Assembly: GCA_009840385.1 (NCBI GenBank)
Contig: VXNX01000013.1
Location: 448,222-512,221, forward strand
Length of the DNA: 64,000 bases
From: Candidatus Dadabacteria bacterium
Lineage (GTDB): Bacteria > Desulfobacterota_D > UBA1144 > Nemesobacterales > Nemesobacteraceae
Direction of reading: 5' to 3'
Part shown: positions 25,436-35,123 of the stretch, in pieces
How the letters are laid out: each line of letters begins with the position of its first letter
Numbering within the stretch: position 1 is the first letter of the stretch
Translations under genes and position numbers: made by a program
Notes under the pieces: model-generated
What the model was told of the DNA's origin: nothing
The model's input: the letters and a program-made list of their open reading frames with translations, nothing else
Databases searched by the model: none

Positions 25436-26221
25436 ATGGAAACAAGCACAACCAAAGTGAGAATTCCAAACGGGGAAGCCATCTTTTCAAAAAACATCTA
25501 CGACGCAGTTCTTTTTGACCTTGACGGAGTGATTACCACGACCGAAAAGATTCACTGCGCCTGCTGGAAAAAAACGTTTGACGAGTTTCTCCGCTCCCAC
25601 GCAAGCAAGAGCGGGGAGAACTTCGTTCCCTTCAACGAAACGGACGACTACCTCGAGCATGTTGACGGCAAGCCCCGCTACGAGGGCGTGCGCAGCTTTC
25701 TACTCTCGCGAGGAATAGAACTCCCTGAGGGTAGCAGCGATTCCCCGCCGGGTGAAGAGTCTGTTTTCGGACTCGGAAACAGGAAAAATCAGTTGTTTGG
25801 GGAAACCCTCGAAAAAGAGCCCCCCGGTGTCTACGAAACGTCCGTCGTGCTTGCGCGCCGTCTTAAGGAAACCGGATTCCGTCTGGCGGTCGTATCCTCA
25901 AGCAGAAACTGTCGGGCTGTGATGGCAGCCTCAGGAATAGAGAATCTCTTCGAGGTCACGGTCGACGGGGTCACGGCGGTCGAAAAAAATCTTCGGGGAA
26001 AACCCGAGCCGGATACTTTCATTGAAGCGGCATCGGCACTTGGAAGCAAGCCTAAAAAGAGTATCGTTATCGAAGACGCCACGGCCGGGGTTGCGGCGGG
26101 AGCAAGCGGGGGCTTCGGACTCGTAATCGGCGTCGCGAGAAAGCAAAACGAGGATGAGCTGCTTTCAAACGGAGCGGACGTGGTCGTCAGCGACTTGGGA
26201 GAACTAGAGTTTGCAGAATAG
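25436..26221 (+). CDS. pgmB: HAD-family beta-phosphoglucomutase
   Basis: A 261-residue enzyme that turns beta-glucose 1-phosphate into glucose 6-phosphate. HAD motif I is LFDLDGVIT (residues 26-34) with the nucleophile D28 and acid D30. The cap domain carries HVDGKPRYEGVRSFLLSRGI, a typical substrate-binding block of this family. The later motifs are VVSSSRNC (motif II), GKPEPDTFIEAA (motif III lysine) and VIEDATAGVAAG (motif IV). The gene stands 18 nt before a GH65 phosphorylase, the usual partner that makes beta-glucose 1-phosphate. The start is less certain because no clear ribosome site is present. Confidence 0.9.
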   Translation: METSTTKVRIPNGEAIFSKNIYDAVLFDLDGVITTTEKIHCACWKKTFDEFLRSHASKSGENFVPFNETDDYLEHVDGKPRYEGVRSFLLSRGIELPEGSSDSPPGEESVFGLGNRKNQLFGETLEKEPPGVYETSVVLARRLKETGFRLAVVSSSRNCRAVMAASGIENLFEVTVDGVTAVEKNLRGKPEPDTFIEAASALGSKPKKSIVIEDATAGVAAGASGGFGLVIGVARKQNEDELLSNGADVVVSDLGELEFAE

Positions 26222-26239
26222 CAAACCAGAGAAACTGAG

Positions 26240-28633
26240 ATGATAAAGAGAGAGAGAAAAGGGATATATTCAGCCCCTCACATATACTCCCCGGACCCTT
26301 GGAGGATAAGCGAAAATCAGTTTTACCCCGAACTGATAGGACTTACGGAAACCATCTTCTGCACATCAAACGGTTACATAGGAATGCGCGGGGCTTTTGA
26401 GGAAGGAAAGCCCAGTTATCAGAACTTCACCATAGTCAACGGTTTTTACGAAACATGGCCTATCATATACGGAGAGGAAGCCTTTGGGTTCACGAAGATG
26501 GGACAGACCATAGTGAATGTCCCGGACTCAAGGATAATCAAGCTTTACGTGGACGACGAGCCCTTTTACCTGCCGACTGCTACTCTTGTTCACTTCGAGC
26601 GGTTCCTCGATATGAGAAACGGCGTGGTTGAAAGAAACCTCGTATGGGAAATGTTCTCGGGCAAACAGATATCGATAAGGTCGAAAAGGCTGGTTTCCCT
26701 GGAACACCGCCATCTGGCAGCCATATCTTACGAAGTAACGGTTCTTAACGACAGGGCTCCTGTGGTCATATCTTCGGAAATCGTTGATCACGAAAACTAC
26801 GCGGAAGGGGATGAAGAGCGGCGAACCCATGGTAATGGAGGAGATCCGCGAAGAGCGAGCAGGCTTGAGCATCGAGTCTTGGAGCCAAGCCTTAGCGACG
26901 CGCAGGACACGAGCGTGATTCTCTGCCATTCGACCCGAAACAGCAAGATGACTATCACTTCGGGAATCGAGCACACGCTTGAGACAAACTGCAATTTTTC
27001 CTACACGAGCAGGGCGACGGATGACCGCGGAAAAGTAGTTTTCATGGTTGATGCCCGCAAGGGAGAACCTATAAGCCTTACCAAGTACATGACCTACCAC
27101 ACCACCAGAACCGCGCCACACACAAACGAGGAGCTTCGGGAGAGGGCTAGGAGAAGCCTTAAAAGAGCCAAGAAATTCGGATTTTCGGACCTGCTTGAGG
27201 GACAGCGCAAATACCTCGACGAGTTCTGGGAAAGAAGCGACGTGCGCGTGGAGATGGACAGTGACGAGCAGACCGTATCCTTCCAGCAAGCGATAAGATT
27301 CGGCCTTTTCCAGATGTACCAGTCGTCGGCAAGGGTTGAAGGAGCCGGCGTGCCGTCCAAGGGGCTGACCGGAGTGGGTTATGACGGCCATTACTTCTGG
27401 GACATGGAAATATATTTGATGCCTTTTCTCATCTACACCTCGCCTACTATAGCCGAAAACCTGCTCAAGTTCCGTTACAGCATGCTTGACAAGGCGAGGG
27501 AATACGCAAAAAGGCTTAACCAGAAGGGAGCTATGTTTCCCTGGAGGACAATAAACGGGGAGGAGGCGTCCGCCTACTATGCCGCGGGAACCGCGCAGTA
27601 CCACATAAACGCCGACATAGTCTACGCGCTTAGAAAATACGTAAACGTTACAGGAGATCAGGATTTTATCTTCAAGTACGGAGCGGAAATCCTGATCGAA
27701 ACGGCTAGGCTCTGGAGCGACCTTGGATTCTACTCCAACTCGGAAGGGGAAAAATTCGAAATACACGGAGTCACGGGGCCGGATGAATACAACACCGTGG
27801 TGAATAACAATACCTACACCAATCTCATGGCACGCGAGAACTTAAGACTGGCCGCCGCCACGGTTGAAAGACTCAAGGAAACCGAACCAGAACTGTTCAA
27901 AAGCCTCGCCCACAAAACCGACTTCCGCATCTCGGAAATCAATGGCTGGAAAAAGGCCGCCCGTCACATGTACATACCTTATGACAAAAAACTCGGAATA
28001 CATCCCCAGGACAACTACTTTCTCGAGAAGGAAAAATGGGATTTTGAAAACGTCCCGGAGGACAAATACCCAATACTGCTCCACTATCATCCGTTAGTAA
28101 TCTATCGTCACAGGGTGGTAAAGCAGTCGGACCTTGTACTCGCGATGTTCCTTCTGGAAAAAGAATTCTCGCGGGAGGAGCAAAGACGCAATTTCGATTA
28201 CTACGACCCCCTGACCACGGGAGACTCCTCGCTTTCGGCCTGCATACAGGGCACAGTGGCCGCCAAGGCCGGACGCATGGACAAAGCGATGGAATACGCT
28301 GAAAACGCGGTTTTCATGGATCTTGGAGACATGGGACGAAACACCGTCGACGGCTGCCACATAGCTTCCATGGGAGGAACCTGGATGATGTTTGTGTTCG
28401 GATTCGCCGGACTCGCCAATACGGGGGAAAACCCCGAATTCTCTCCCAACCTGCCGGAAGAAATCCTTAGGCTCAATTTCTCCGTCACGATCCTAGGTAA
28501 TCTGATAGAAGTGGACCTTAACCACTCGGAAGCCAGATACACGCTTAAAAAGGGAGATGGAATAGCGCTTTGCCACTCCGGGGTCGACTTTGAAATTTCC
28601 CCGGAGAGCCCAACATTCTTAACGAAAAACTGA
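26240..28633 (+). CDS. GH65 glycoside phosphorylase (trehalose/maltose/kojibiose type)
   Basis: A 797-residue inverting phosphorylase of family GH65 that splits an alpha-linked glucose disaccharide with phosphate to give beta-glucose 1-phosphate. The N-terminal beta-sandwich (about 1-290) opens WRISENQFYPELIGLTETIFCTSNGYIGMRG. The (alpha/alpha)6 barrel carries YDGHYFWDMEIYLMP (381-395), KGAMFPWRT (429-437) and the general acid E516 in VTGPDEYNTVVNNN. The C-terminal cap holds the small beta domain. With no signal peptide it acts in the cytoplasm, together with the adjacent beta-phosphoglucomutase. Trehalose, maltose, kojibiose and nigerose are possible substrates; sequence alone does not decide. 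Confidence 0.92.
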   Translation: MIKRERKGIYSAPHIYSPDPWRISENQFYPELIGLTETIFCTSNGYIGMRGAFEEGKPSYQNFTIVNGFYETWPIIYGEEAFGFTKMGQTIVNVPDSRIIKLYVDDEPFYLPTATLVHFERFLDMRNGVVERNLVWEMFSGKQISIRSKRLVSLEHRHLAAISYEVTVLNDRAPVVISSEIVDHENYAEGDEERRTHGNGGDPRRASRLEHRVLEPSLSDAQDTSVILCHSTRNSKMTITSGIEHTLETNCNFSYTSRATDDRGKVVFMVDARKGEPISLTKYMTYHTTRTAPHTNEELRERARRSLKRAKKFGFSDLLEGQRKYLDEFWERSDVRVEMDSDEQTVSFQQAIRFGLFQMYQSSARVEGAGVPSKGLTGVGYDGHYFWDMEIYLMPFLIYTSPTIAENLLKFRYSMLDKAREYAKRLNQKGAMFPWRTINGEEASAYYAAGTAQYHINADIVYALRKYVNVTGDQDFIFKYGAEILIETARLWSDLGFYSNSEGEKFEIHGVTGPDEYNTVVNNNTYTNLMARENLRLAAATVERLKETEPELFKSLAHKTDFRISEINGWKKAARHMYIPYDKKLGIHPQDNYFLEKEKWDFENVPEDKYPILLHYHPLVIYRHRVVKQSDLVLAMFLLEKEFSREEQRRNFDYYDPLTTGDSSLSACIQGTVAAKAGRMDKAMEYAENAVFMDLGDMGRNTVDGCHIASMGGTWMMFVFGFAGLANTGENPEFSPNLPEEILRLNFSVTILGNLIEVDLNHSEARYTLKKGDGIALCHSGVDFEISPESPTFLTKN

Positions 28634-28675
28634 AGAACTACCGCAGCTTTGCTCTAGACAAGGAATCGGATAAAA

Positions 28676-29671
28676 ATGGGCTTTGAACTGGAAAAAAAGG
28701 TTGGGCTGGACGCGGTAACCAAAGCAGCGCAGTCCTGCGCGCAAATGGGTGAAAACCCCGAGTTCCGCGAAGTGCTTTACAAAACGGACGGCTCCCCGGT
28801 TACCCTCGCGGATTTTTTCGTGCAGGCATTGATAAATGAGGAACTCGCGACCGCTTTTCCCGAGATTCCCATAGTGGCTGAGGAAACCTCGCTTTGTCTT
28901 GAGGGCGGTTGCGGAAAAGAACTAAGAAACCATCTAGGGAAATTTCTCCCCGGAAGAACCCCGGAAGAAATATTGCGCATGATCAACAGAGGAAATCACG
29001 GGGCCGGGGGAAATGGAAGATTCTGGACGCTTGACCCGATTGACGGAACAAGGGGTTTTCTCGCGAAACGCCAGTACGCAATCGCGCTCGCGCTGGTTGA
29101 GGACGGAGAAGTCGTTCTGGGGATCTTGGGATGCCCCGAGCTGGGACCGAATGCAACCAACGGCGCGGGCGGAGAAAAGGGGTTCGTATTTTTCGCCGAG
29201 AAGGGGCAGGGCTCCTACCAAGTGGGGCTTTCAGGAAGTCCCGAGACACGCATTTCGGTATCCGGAATTAAAAAAGCCTCGGACGCCGTCATGTGCGAAT
29301 CTGTCGAGGCCCCGGATTCATCCTATGAATTCTCGGGGAAAATCGCCCAGTCCCTCAATATAAGCGCAAAGCCCGTAAGAATGGACAGCCAGTGCAAATA
29401 CGCAGTTCTAGCCCGGGGAGACACTTCCATTTACTTCCGTCCCTCTCCGCACAAAAACTACAAGGAAAACATATGGGACCACGCAGCTGGGTACATAATC
29501 GTCAAGGAAGCCGGAGGAACGGTTACGGACTCTTCCGGAAAATCGCTCGATTTCTCCGTCGGCAGGAAGCTCCATGGGAATAAAGGAATCTTGGCAACAA
29601 ATGGTGCCATCCACGAGGCGGTCCTGCAGTCAGTGAGAAAAAACCGTCTCCAAAAAAGAGATGCTAGCTGA
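28676..29671 (+). CDS. cysQ: 3'(2'),5'-bisphosphate nucleotidase (PAP phosphatase, HAL2/CysQ type)
   Basis: A 331-residue metal-dependent, lithium-sensitive-type phosphatase of the inositol monophosphatase superfamily. Motifs: YKTDGSPVTLADF, VAEET (metal Glu), WTLDPIDGTRGFLAKRQYAIALALVEDG (the D-x-I-D-G-T metal site) and the late ENIWDHAAGYIIVKEAGG. The large, HAL2-like arrangement points to 3'-phosphoadenosine 5'-phosphate (PAP) as substrate, clearing the by-product of sulfotransferases and PAPS reductase. It follows the GH65 gene by 42 nt. In this window a sulfotransferase (14833-16089) would produce PAP; the functional link is inference. Confidence 0.88.
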   Translation: MGFELEKKVGLDAVTKAAQSCAQMGENPEFREVLYKTDGSPVTLADFFVQALINEELATAFPEIPIVAEETSLCLEGGCGKELRNHLGKFLPGRTPEEILRMINRGNHGAGGNGRFWTLDPIDGTRGFLAKRQYAIALALVEDGEVVLGILGCPELGPNATNGAGGEKGFVFFAEKGQGSYQVGLSGSPETRISVSGIKKASDAVMCESVEAPDSSYEFSGKIAQSLNISAKPVRMDSQCKYAVLARGDTSIYFRPSPHKNYKENIWDHAAGYIIVKEAGGTVTDSSGKSLDFSVGRKLHGNKGILATNGAIHEAVLQSVRKNRLQKRDAS

Positions 29672-29680
29672 CAGGACAGT

Positions 29681-30484
29681 CTATGCCCATAAATACACCG
29701 CAATTATCACAACTGAGAGAACCGCTCTGTAAACGACAAAAAGGGTAAATGATCTTGTCCTCACGTAACCCAGCAAAAACCGGATGGCGAAAAGCGCCGA
29801 GAGAAAAGAAGTCGCTACCCCGAGAGCAAAAGACCATCGGAACATCTCCGCATATCCCAGATGCCTGACCTCGAAAACCCCGGCCGCCACTATGACAGGT
29901 ATGGCCAGGAGAAATGAAAACCGGGCGGCTTCTTCTCTTCTGTAGTTTCTAAAAAGCCCTCCCGTAATCGTAACGCCCGCTCTCGAAGCCCCAGGCAGAA
30001 TCGCAAAGGCCTGCGCCACGCCGAAAAAAAGCGCATCGACAAGGTTCATGTCCCGAAGAGTTTTGCTCGCCGTAGTCTTTCTGTCGGAAATGTAAAGAAG
30101 CGCCCCGAAACCCAGAAGAAAGGCGGCAACTGGAACCGGGTCGCGAAGCACGCCGGAGGCGTAGCGCTCAAACAAAAACCCGGTCGCAACCGCGGGCAGC
30201 GTGGCAACTATTAGATAGACCCCCGTTCTCCCATCCTGACGCCCCTCGAATGAAAAAGATCTCAAGCCGCAGAAGAAATCCCGTATGATGAGCACAAGTT
30301 CTTCCCTGAAACAGTAAAGAATCGCGAAGAGGCTCCCTACGTGAAGAGCAACCGTGAAAGGCAAACCCTGATCCTGCCAAGAAAAAAGCCACGGAATCAG
30401 AAACAGGTGAGCGGTGCTGCTTACGGGAAGAAACTCGGTTATTCCCTGTATGAGGCCGAGGACTATCGACTGCACTATTTCCAA
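29681..30484 (-). CDS. uppP: Undecaprenyl-diphosphatase
   Basis: An integral membrane protein of 267 residues (about eight helices) that dephosphorylates undecaprenyl pyrophosphate so the carrier lipid for cell-wall precursors can be reused. The BacA/UppP motifs are GLIQGITEFLPVSSTAHL (residues 10-27), with catalytic Glu and Ser, and PGASRAGVTITGGLF (about 165-180) with the catalytic arginine. The start is a TTG at 30484, with GGGGAG seven bases upstream inside the end of uvrA; only three bases separate the genes. Members confer bacitracin tolerance when abundant. Confidence 0.95.
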   Translation of the reverse strand: MEIVQSIVLGLIQGITEFLPVSSTAHLFLIPWLFSWQDQGLPFTVALHVGSLFAILYCFREELVLIIRDFFCGLRSFSFEGRQDGRTGVYLIVATLPAVATGFLFERYASGVLRDPVPVAAFLLGFGALLYISDRKTTASKTLRDMNLVDALFFGVAQAFAILPGASRAGVTITGGLFRNYRREEAARFSFLLAIPVIVAAGVFEVRHLGYAEMFRWSFALGVATSFLSALFAIRFLLGYVRTRSFTLFVVYRAVLSVVIIAVYLWA

Positions 30485-30487
30485 TTC

Positions 30488-33310
30488 TTAGCTCCCCGCA
30501 AACCCATTTTCCAAAACTCCTCTAAGATAAAAAGCCGTGTGCGAATCGCCAACCCCGCATATCTGCTCAGGGGTACCGGAAGCCACAAGTTCTCCTCCAT
30601 CCTCTCCGCCCCCAGGCCCAAGATCGATCACGTGGTCTGCGCACTTTATGATGTCCAGATTATGTTCTATTACAACTACGGTATTTCCGAGATCCACGAG
30701 CCTGTGTATTACCGAAACGAGCTTCTGTATGTCATCGAAATGAAGCCCGACCGAGGGTTCATCAAGCACGTAGAGGGTTTTTCCAGAGGTTCTTTTCCCA
30801 AGCTCCCTTGCGAGCTTTATGCGCTGTGCCTCCCCTCCGGAAAGAGTCGTCACCCGTTGGCCAAGCCTCACGTAGCCGAGACCCACGTCGTTTAGTACCC
30901 TAAGTTTCCCTGAAATCTTCGGTATGTTCTCGAAAAATTCCGCCGCCTCTTTTATCGTCATCTCAAGAACATCCGAAATGCTCTTGCCCTTGTACTTGAT
31001 CGCCAGAGTCTCGTCATTATATCTTCTCCCTCCGCACACTTCGCACATGACGTAAACATCGGGAAGAAAATGCATTTCGATTCTCACGGTTCCGCTCCCT
31101 CCGCACCCGGCACAGCTTCCCTGCGAGAGGTTAAAGCTGAAACGGCCCGGGCCGTATCCCATTACCTTGGCCTCGGGAAGCATAGAGAAGATTTTTCTTA
31201 TCTCGGTAAGCACACCGGTGTAAGTTGCAGGATTTGATCTCGGGGTTCTCCCTATCGGGCTCTGATCGACCTTTATGACCTTGTCAAGATTTTCAACGCC
31301 GGTAATTTTTCCGTGGGGAGCAACGCGGTTTCTGCTCCTGTTAAGCTTCCTTGAGAGACCGTTGTAAAGAGTGTCGACAACAAGGGTGCTTTTCCCAGAA
31401 CCAGAAACTCCCGTCACGCATATAAACGTTCCAAGGGGGAAATCGACATCGAGTTTTCTCAGATTGTTCCCGAAAGCTCCCCGCACTCCGACCCGGATGT
31501 CTGAAGACCGCCTTGAGCCGGGGACCGGGATCTTTTTTTTCCCCGAAAGATATTTTCCGGTAACCGAACCGGCACAACGGGAGATTTTTCCGACGCTTCC
31601 AGAGCAGACAACCTCCCCTCCAAGCTCGCCAGCTCCGGGGCCAACATCAAGCACGAAATCCGCACTCTTTATGGTTTCCTCGTCATGCTCAACAACAATA
31701 ACAGTGTTGCCCATGTCCCGTATGTTTTTAAGCGTTTCCACCAGTTTTCTGTTGTCTTTCGGGTGAAGTCCTATGGAGGGTTCGTCAAGCACGTACGTTA
31801 TTCCCGTAAGCTTCGAGCCCACCTGAGTCGCGAGCCTCACCCTCTGAGCCTCTCCTCCTGAAAGAGTCGGAGCCGTACGCTCCAGACTCACGTAGCCAAG
31901 CCCTATATCGCCCAGAAAATCGAGTCGGGAAGATATTTCCTTTACCACTTCTCCGGCAATCGTCCCTTCCCTGTCCGAGAGCTTAAGCGACCCGAAGTAA
32001 GAAACGAGATCGCAGACCGCCATCCCCGCAAGGTCCGATATGGTCTTCCCCCTGAAAAGCACAGAAAGAGCGATCTTGTTGAGCCTGGCTCCGTCGCACA
32101 TTCTGCACGGAACCGTTCTCATGTACTTTGATAGCTTCTCCCGGAGTTCCTCTGACTGGGTTTCCGAGTACCATTCCGTCAGCATGCCGACAATCCCCGG
32201 GAAAGTCGCAGTGTACTCCCTCAGTCTTCCCCTTCTCGCCTTCCTGAAACTTATCCTCTCCGCCCCTGAGCCGTACAATATCTTTTTCTTGTGCGATTCA
32301 GAAAGCCGGGAAAACGGCACGTCGAGTGCGAACCCGTAATGTTCGGAGAGTCCCTTAAGTATCCGCGCGATGTATTTTGAATCCTCAAACGGTTTTATAG
32401 CTCCCTTGGAAAGCGGTTTCCCGGGGTCTTCCACTATAAGTTCGGGGTCGAAGAACGTTTCGAACCCGAGTCCCTGACAGTTCACGCATGCCCCGTAGGG
32501 ACTGTTAAAGGAAAAAAGCCTCGGGGATATCTCCGGGTAGTTTATCGCGCAGCGGGGACAGGAAAAATGCTCGCTGAAAGTAAGAGTCTTTCCACCTTCG
32601 ATCTCGCATTTCAAAAGCCCGCCCGACCTTTTAAGCGCCAAGGAGACTGCGTCTGAGAGCCTTTTCCTTGAACTCTCGTTGCGCAGCACTATACTGTCCA
32701 CCAGAAGTTCGATTGTGTGCTTTTTGTTTCGGGAGAGCTCTATGTCGTCTTCGAGGTCGTAGGTTTCTCCGTCAATTCTTACCCTTACGAAACCCTCCCT
32801 TCTCATGTCCTCAAGCTCTTTTCTGTATATTCCCTTCCTTCCCTGAACTACCGGTGAATACACGTTCAAGGGGTTTTTGCCCGCCTCTTCACAAATCCTC
32901 TCGATCATGCTCGATGGGGTCTGGGAGGATATTTCCTCGCCACACTCATAGCAGTGCGGCTCTCCAACTACGGAGAAAAGCACGCGCATGTAATCATATA
33001 TCTCGGTAATCGTCCCAACGGTTGAGCGAGGATTTCTGTGAAAGGTCTTCTGGTCAACCGAAACAGACGGGGAAAGACCCTCGACAAAATCGACGTCCGG
33101 CTTGTCAAGCTTCTCGACAAACTGCCTTGCGTAGGAGGAAAGAGACTCCATGAACCTTCTCTGCGCCTCCGCAAAAAGTATGTCAAAAACCAGAGAAGAC
33201 TTTCCCGAACCGCTAACTCCCGTAACTACGGTAAAGCTCCGCCTAGGTATCTTGACGTCTATGTTTTTGAGATTGTGCTCTCTCGCACCGATAATGCTTA
33301 TGAACTTCAA
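30488..33310 (-). CDS. uvrA: Excinuclease ABC subunit A
   Basis: The 940-residue DNA-damage sensor of nucleotide excision repair. Two ABC cassettes are present: Walker A GVSGSGKSSLVFD near residue 33 and a second GVSGSGKSTLVVDTL in the C-terminal half, with signature LSGGEAQRVRLA and LSGGEAQRIKLA. Cys pairs CPRC...CVNC and CAGCGG...CEVCGG form zinc modules. The start is TTG at 33310, preceded by GGGAG eight bases upstream; no in-frame ATG or GTG gives the family N-terminus (FISIIGAREHNLKNI). It precedes uppP and follows the amidotransferase gene. UvrB and UvrC are not in the window. Confidence 0.96.
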   Translation of the reverse strand: MKFISIIGAREHNLKNIDVKIPRRSFTVVTGVSGSGKSSLVFDILFAEAQRRFMESLSSYARQFVEKLDKPDVDFVEGLSPSVSVDQKTFHRNPRSTVGTITEIYDYMRVLFSVVGEPHCYECGEEISSQTPSSMIERICEEAGKNPLNVYSPVVQGRKGIYRKELEDMRREGFVRVRIDGETYDLEDDIELSRNKKHTIELLVDSIVLRNESSRKRLSDAVSLALKRSGGLLKCEIEGGKTLTFSEHFSCPRCAINYPEISPRLFSFNSPYGACVNCQGLGFETFFDPELIVEDPGKPLSKGAIKPFEDSKYIARILKGLSEHYGFALDVPFSRLSESHKKKILYGSGAERISFRKARRGRLREYTATFPGIVGMLTEWYSETQSEELREKLSKYMRTVPCRMCDGARLNKIALSVLFRGKTISDLAGMAVCDLVSYFGSLKLSDREGTIAGEVVKEISSRLDFLGDIGLGYVSLERTAPTLSGGEAQRVRLATQVGSKLTGITYVLDEPSIGLHPKDNRKLVETLKNIRDMGNTVIVVEHDEETIKSADFVLDVGPGAGELGGEVVCSGSVGKISRCAGSVTGKYLSGKKKIPVPGSRRSSDIRVGVRGAFGNNLRKLDVDFPLGTFICVTGVSGSGKSTLVVDTLYNGLSRKLNRSRNRVAPHGKITGVENLDKVIKVDQSPIGRTPRSNPATYTGVLTEIRKIFSMLPEAKVMGYGPGRFSFNLSQGSCAGCGGSGTVRIEMHFLPDVYVMCEVCGGRRYNDETLAIKYKGKSISDVLEMTIKEAAEFFENIPKISGKLRVLNDVGLGYVRLGQRVTTLSGGEAQRIKLARELGKRTSGKTLYVLDEPSVGLHFDDIQKLVSVIHRLVDLGNTVVVIEHNLDIIKCADHVIDLGPGGGEDGGELVASGTPEQICGVGDSHTAFYLRGVLENGFAGS

Positions 33311-33350
33311 TCCAGAGGCTCCCAGCGGAGGTAAGAATACGGAGATAAAA

Positions 33351-34067
33351 TTACCCGATACTCGAGGAACCGTCCGCCGTCTGAGCAGCTTCTGAGAGAA
33401 ACCGGGTGAAAATCAGCTCTGAGAGGCGGGTCTGCTCAAGCTCGGGATGCCACTGAAAACCCATGAGGCGGCCGTCTGCGGACTCGAATCCTTCCACTAT
33501 TCCGTCCGCGGCCGAAGCATTTACCCGAAGACCCTCTCCTAATCTGTTTATAGCCTGGTGATGGTAGCTTTTTATTTCGAATTCCTTTTCTTCCGTCAAA
33601 CCGCCGAAGATCGTATCCGCAAGAACCGTGACGCCGTGAACCTTGCCCCCCTCGTGACAAAGCGCATCGGGCAAAAGCGCTTTTATGTCCTGATGGATCG
33701 AACCCCCGTGGAAAACGTTTATAAACTGCATGCCCCCGCATATCCCCAGAACTGGCATATCTCTCTCAAGGGCAAGGCGAAGGACGCTGAATTCCGTTTC
33801 CGTCCTCTCGGGGTTCATAGAATTTATGGCAGGATGCGGGGATTCGCCGTAGAATTTCGGGTCCATGTCCCTTGAGCCCGGTACCAGAAGCCCGTCAATA
33901 GCACGGACTATATTTAACAGGAAATCCGAGCCCGAAGCTTCTGCAACTGTGGGAATCAGAACCGGGGCGCCGCCATAGAACTCAACTGCCTTTGAGTAGG
34001 CAGATTCTATAAGGTTGGATTTGTCCTCTAGGTCGGTTGTTATGCCGATGAGCGGTCGTGCTTTCAT
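33351..34067 (-). CDS. Class I glutamine amidotransferase / gamma-Glu-GABA hydrolase-like
   Basis: A 238-residue protein of the peptidase C26 / PuuD branch, which hydrolyses gamma-glutamyl amides. The nucleophile is C110 in VLGICGGMQFINV and the His-Glu pair lies in FQWHPELEQT near the end. PLIGIT at the N-terminus and VPGSRDMDPKFYGE (62-75) are typical. The ATG at 34067 has AGGAG only three bases upstream; a TTG at 34097 would add ten residues and is the alternative. It lies between htpX and uvrA. Other putrescine-degradation genes are absent, so the natural substrate is uncertain. Confidence 0.85.
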   Translation of the reverse strand: MKARPLIGITTDLEDKSNLIESAYSKAVEFYGGAPVLIPTVAEASGSDFLLNIVRAIDGLLVPGSRDMDPKFYGESPHPAINSMNPERTETEFSVLRLALERDMPVLGICGGMQFINVFHGGSIHQDIKALLPDALCHEGGKVHGVTVLADTIFGGLTEEKEFEIKSYHHQAINRLGEGLRVNASAADGIVEGFESADGRLMGFQWHPELEQTRLSELIFTRFLSEAAQTADGSSSIG

Positions 34068-34098
34068 GTGCTCCTTTTGAAGAATTCTTTCTTTCAAG

Positions 34099-34962
34099 CT
34101 AGAGAGAAGTGCCGCCGACCATGGCTTCCAGCCTAGCGACTCTCTCTTCGGTCGGAGGATGCGTGCTGAAAAGCTTCGCGAAACCTCCCCCGATCATCGG
34201 GCTAACTATCATCATGTGCGCCGTGCTCTCAGCCGCCTGCTCGCTTACCTGAAGGGGAATTCTTGACGCTCCCGCCTGCAGCTTTCTAAGCGCGTCGGCG
34301 AGATAAAGGGGGTTCCCGCATATCTCCGCCCCGGTCTTATCCGCTCCGAACTCCCTTGTTCTCGATATAGCCATTCTCACGATCATGGCCGCCATAGGGG
34401 CGATAATTGCCATGGCCAAAAGTCCCAGCATTCCCCCGCCGCCTCTTCTGCCACCGCCTCCTCCAAAAATGGCCGCAAACTGCGCCATGTAGGCAAGGTA
34501 GCTGATGGCTCCCGCGATCGTCGCCGCCACGGAACCGATCAGTATGTCTCTGTTCTTTATATGCGCAAGCTCGTGAGCAATTACACCTTTAAGCTCGTTT
34601 CGGTTCAAGAGCCGCGTGATTCCCTGAGTGACTGCGACGGCTGAGTGGTGCGGGTCCCTTCCCGTGGCAAAGGCGTTTGGAGCCTGTTCAGGGATTACGT
34701 AGACCCGGGGCATCGGAAGCCCGGCTATCTGAGCAAGTTCCTCCACATCGGAATAAAGCTGAGGAGCGTCGTCCCTTCCAACTTCACTTGCCTTGTACAT
34801 TCTGAGAACGATCTTGTCGCTCCACCAGTAGCTTGCGAAATTCATAACTCCCGCGAGGACAAGCGCCACCAAGGCGCCGTTTTTGCCCCCGATCATACCT
34901 CCCACCCAAACCAGAATGGCGGAGAGAAAAGCAAGCAGAAAAAGACTTTTAAGAGTGTTCAT
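34099..34962 (-). CDS. htpX: HtpX-family membrane zinc protease
   Basis: A 287-residue M48 metalloprotease of the inner membrane that degrades misfolded membrane proteins. Two N-terminal helices (residues 5-45) are followed by the catalytic domain with HELAH (130-134) after a [15 protein letters not shown] block (88-102), then two more helices flanking a glycine-rich loop ([11 protein letters not shown]). The third zinc ligand is likely the glutamate in [11 protein letters not shown]. The ATG at 34962 is preceded by GGAGG, rather far at 12 nt; an in-frame TAA lies immediately upstream. First gene of an htpX-amidotransferase-uvrA-uppP run. Confidence 0.94.
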   Translation of the reverse strand: MNTLKSLFLLAFLSAILVWVGGMIGGKNGALVALVLAGVMNFASYWWSDKIVLRMYKASEVGRDDAPQLYSDVEELAQIAGLPMPRVYVIPEQAPNAFATGRDPHHSAVAVTQGITRLLNRNELKGVIAHELAHIKNRDILIGSVAATIAGAISYLAYMAQFAAIFGGGGGRRGGGGMLGLLAMAIIAPMAAMIVRMAISRTREFGADKTGAEICGNPLYLADALRKLQAGASRIPLQVSEQAAESTAHMMIVSPMIGGGFAKLFSTHPPTEERVARLEAMVGGTSL

Positions 34963-35123
34963 TTTTTACGAATGCCTCCAAAATATTTTCCAAGCCCCAA
35001 GAAAAACAGCGGCTTCCTCTTATAAAAAGTATAATAATACCGCCGACGGTAAATTCAACGGAAATGGGGGGATGAAAACAAGCTTTAGAATCTTTGATTA
35101 TAAGACTTACCTGCTAATTCAAG

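Noticed and set aside
26528-27766. 412-codon open frame antisense to the GH65 gene
   Set aside because: The + strand protein has complete family motifs through this region; the antisense frame has no recognisable domain and no ribosome site.
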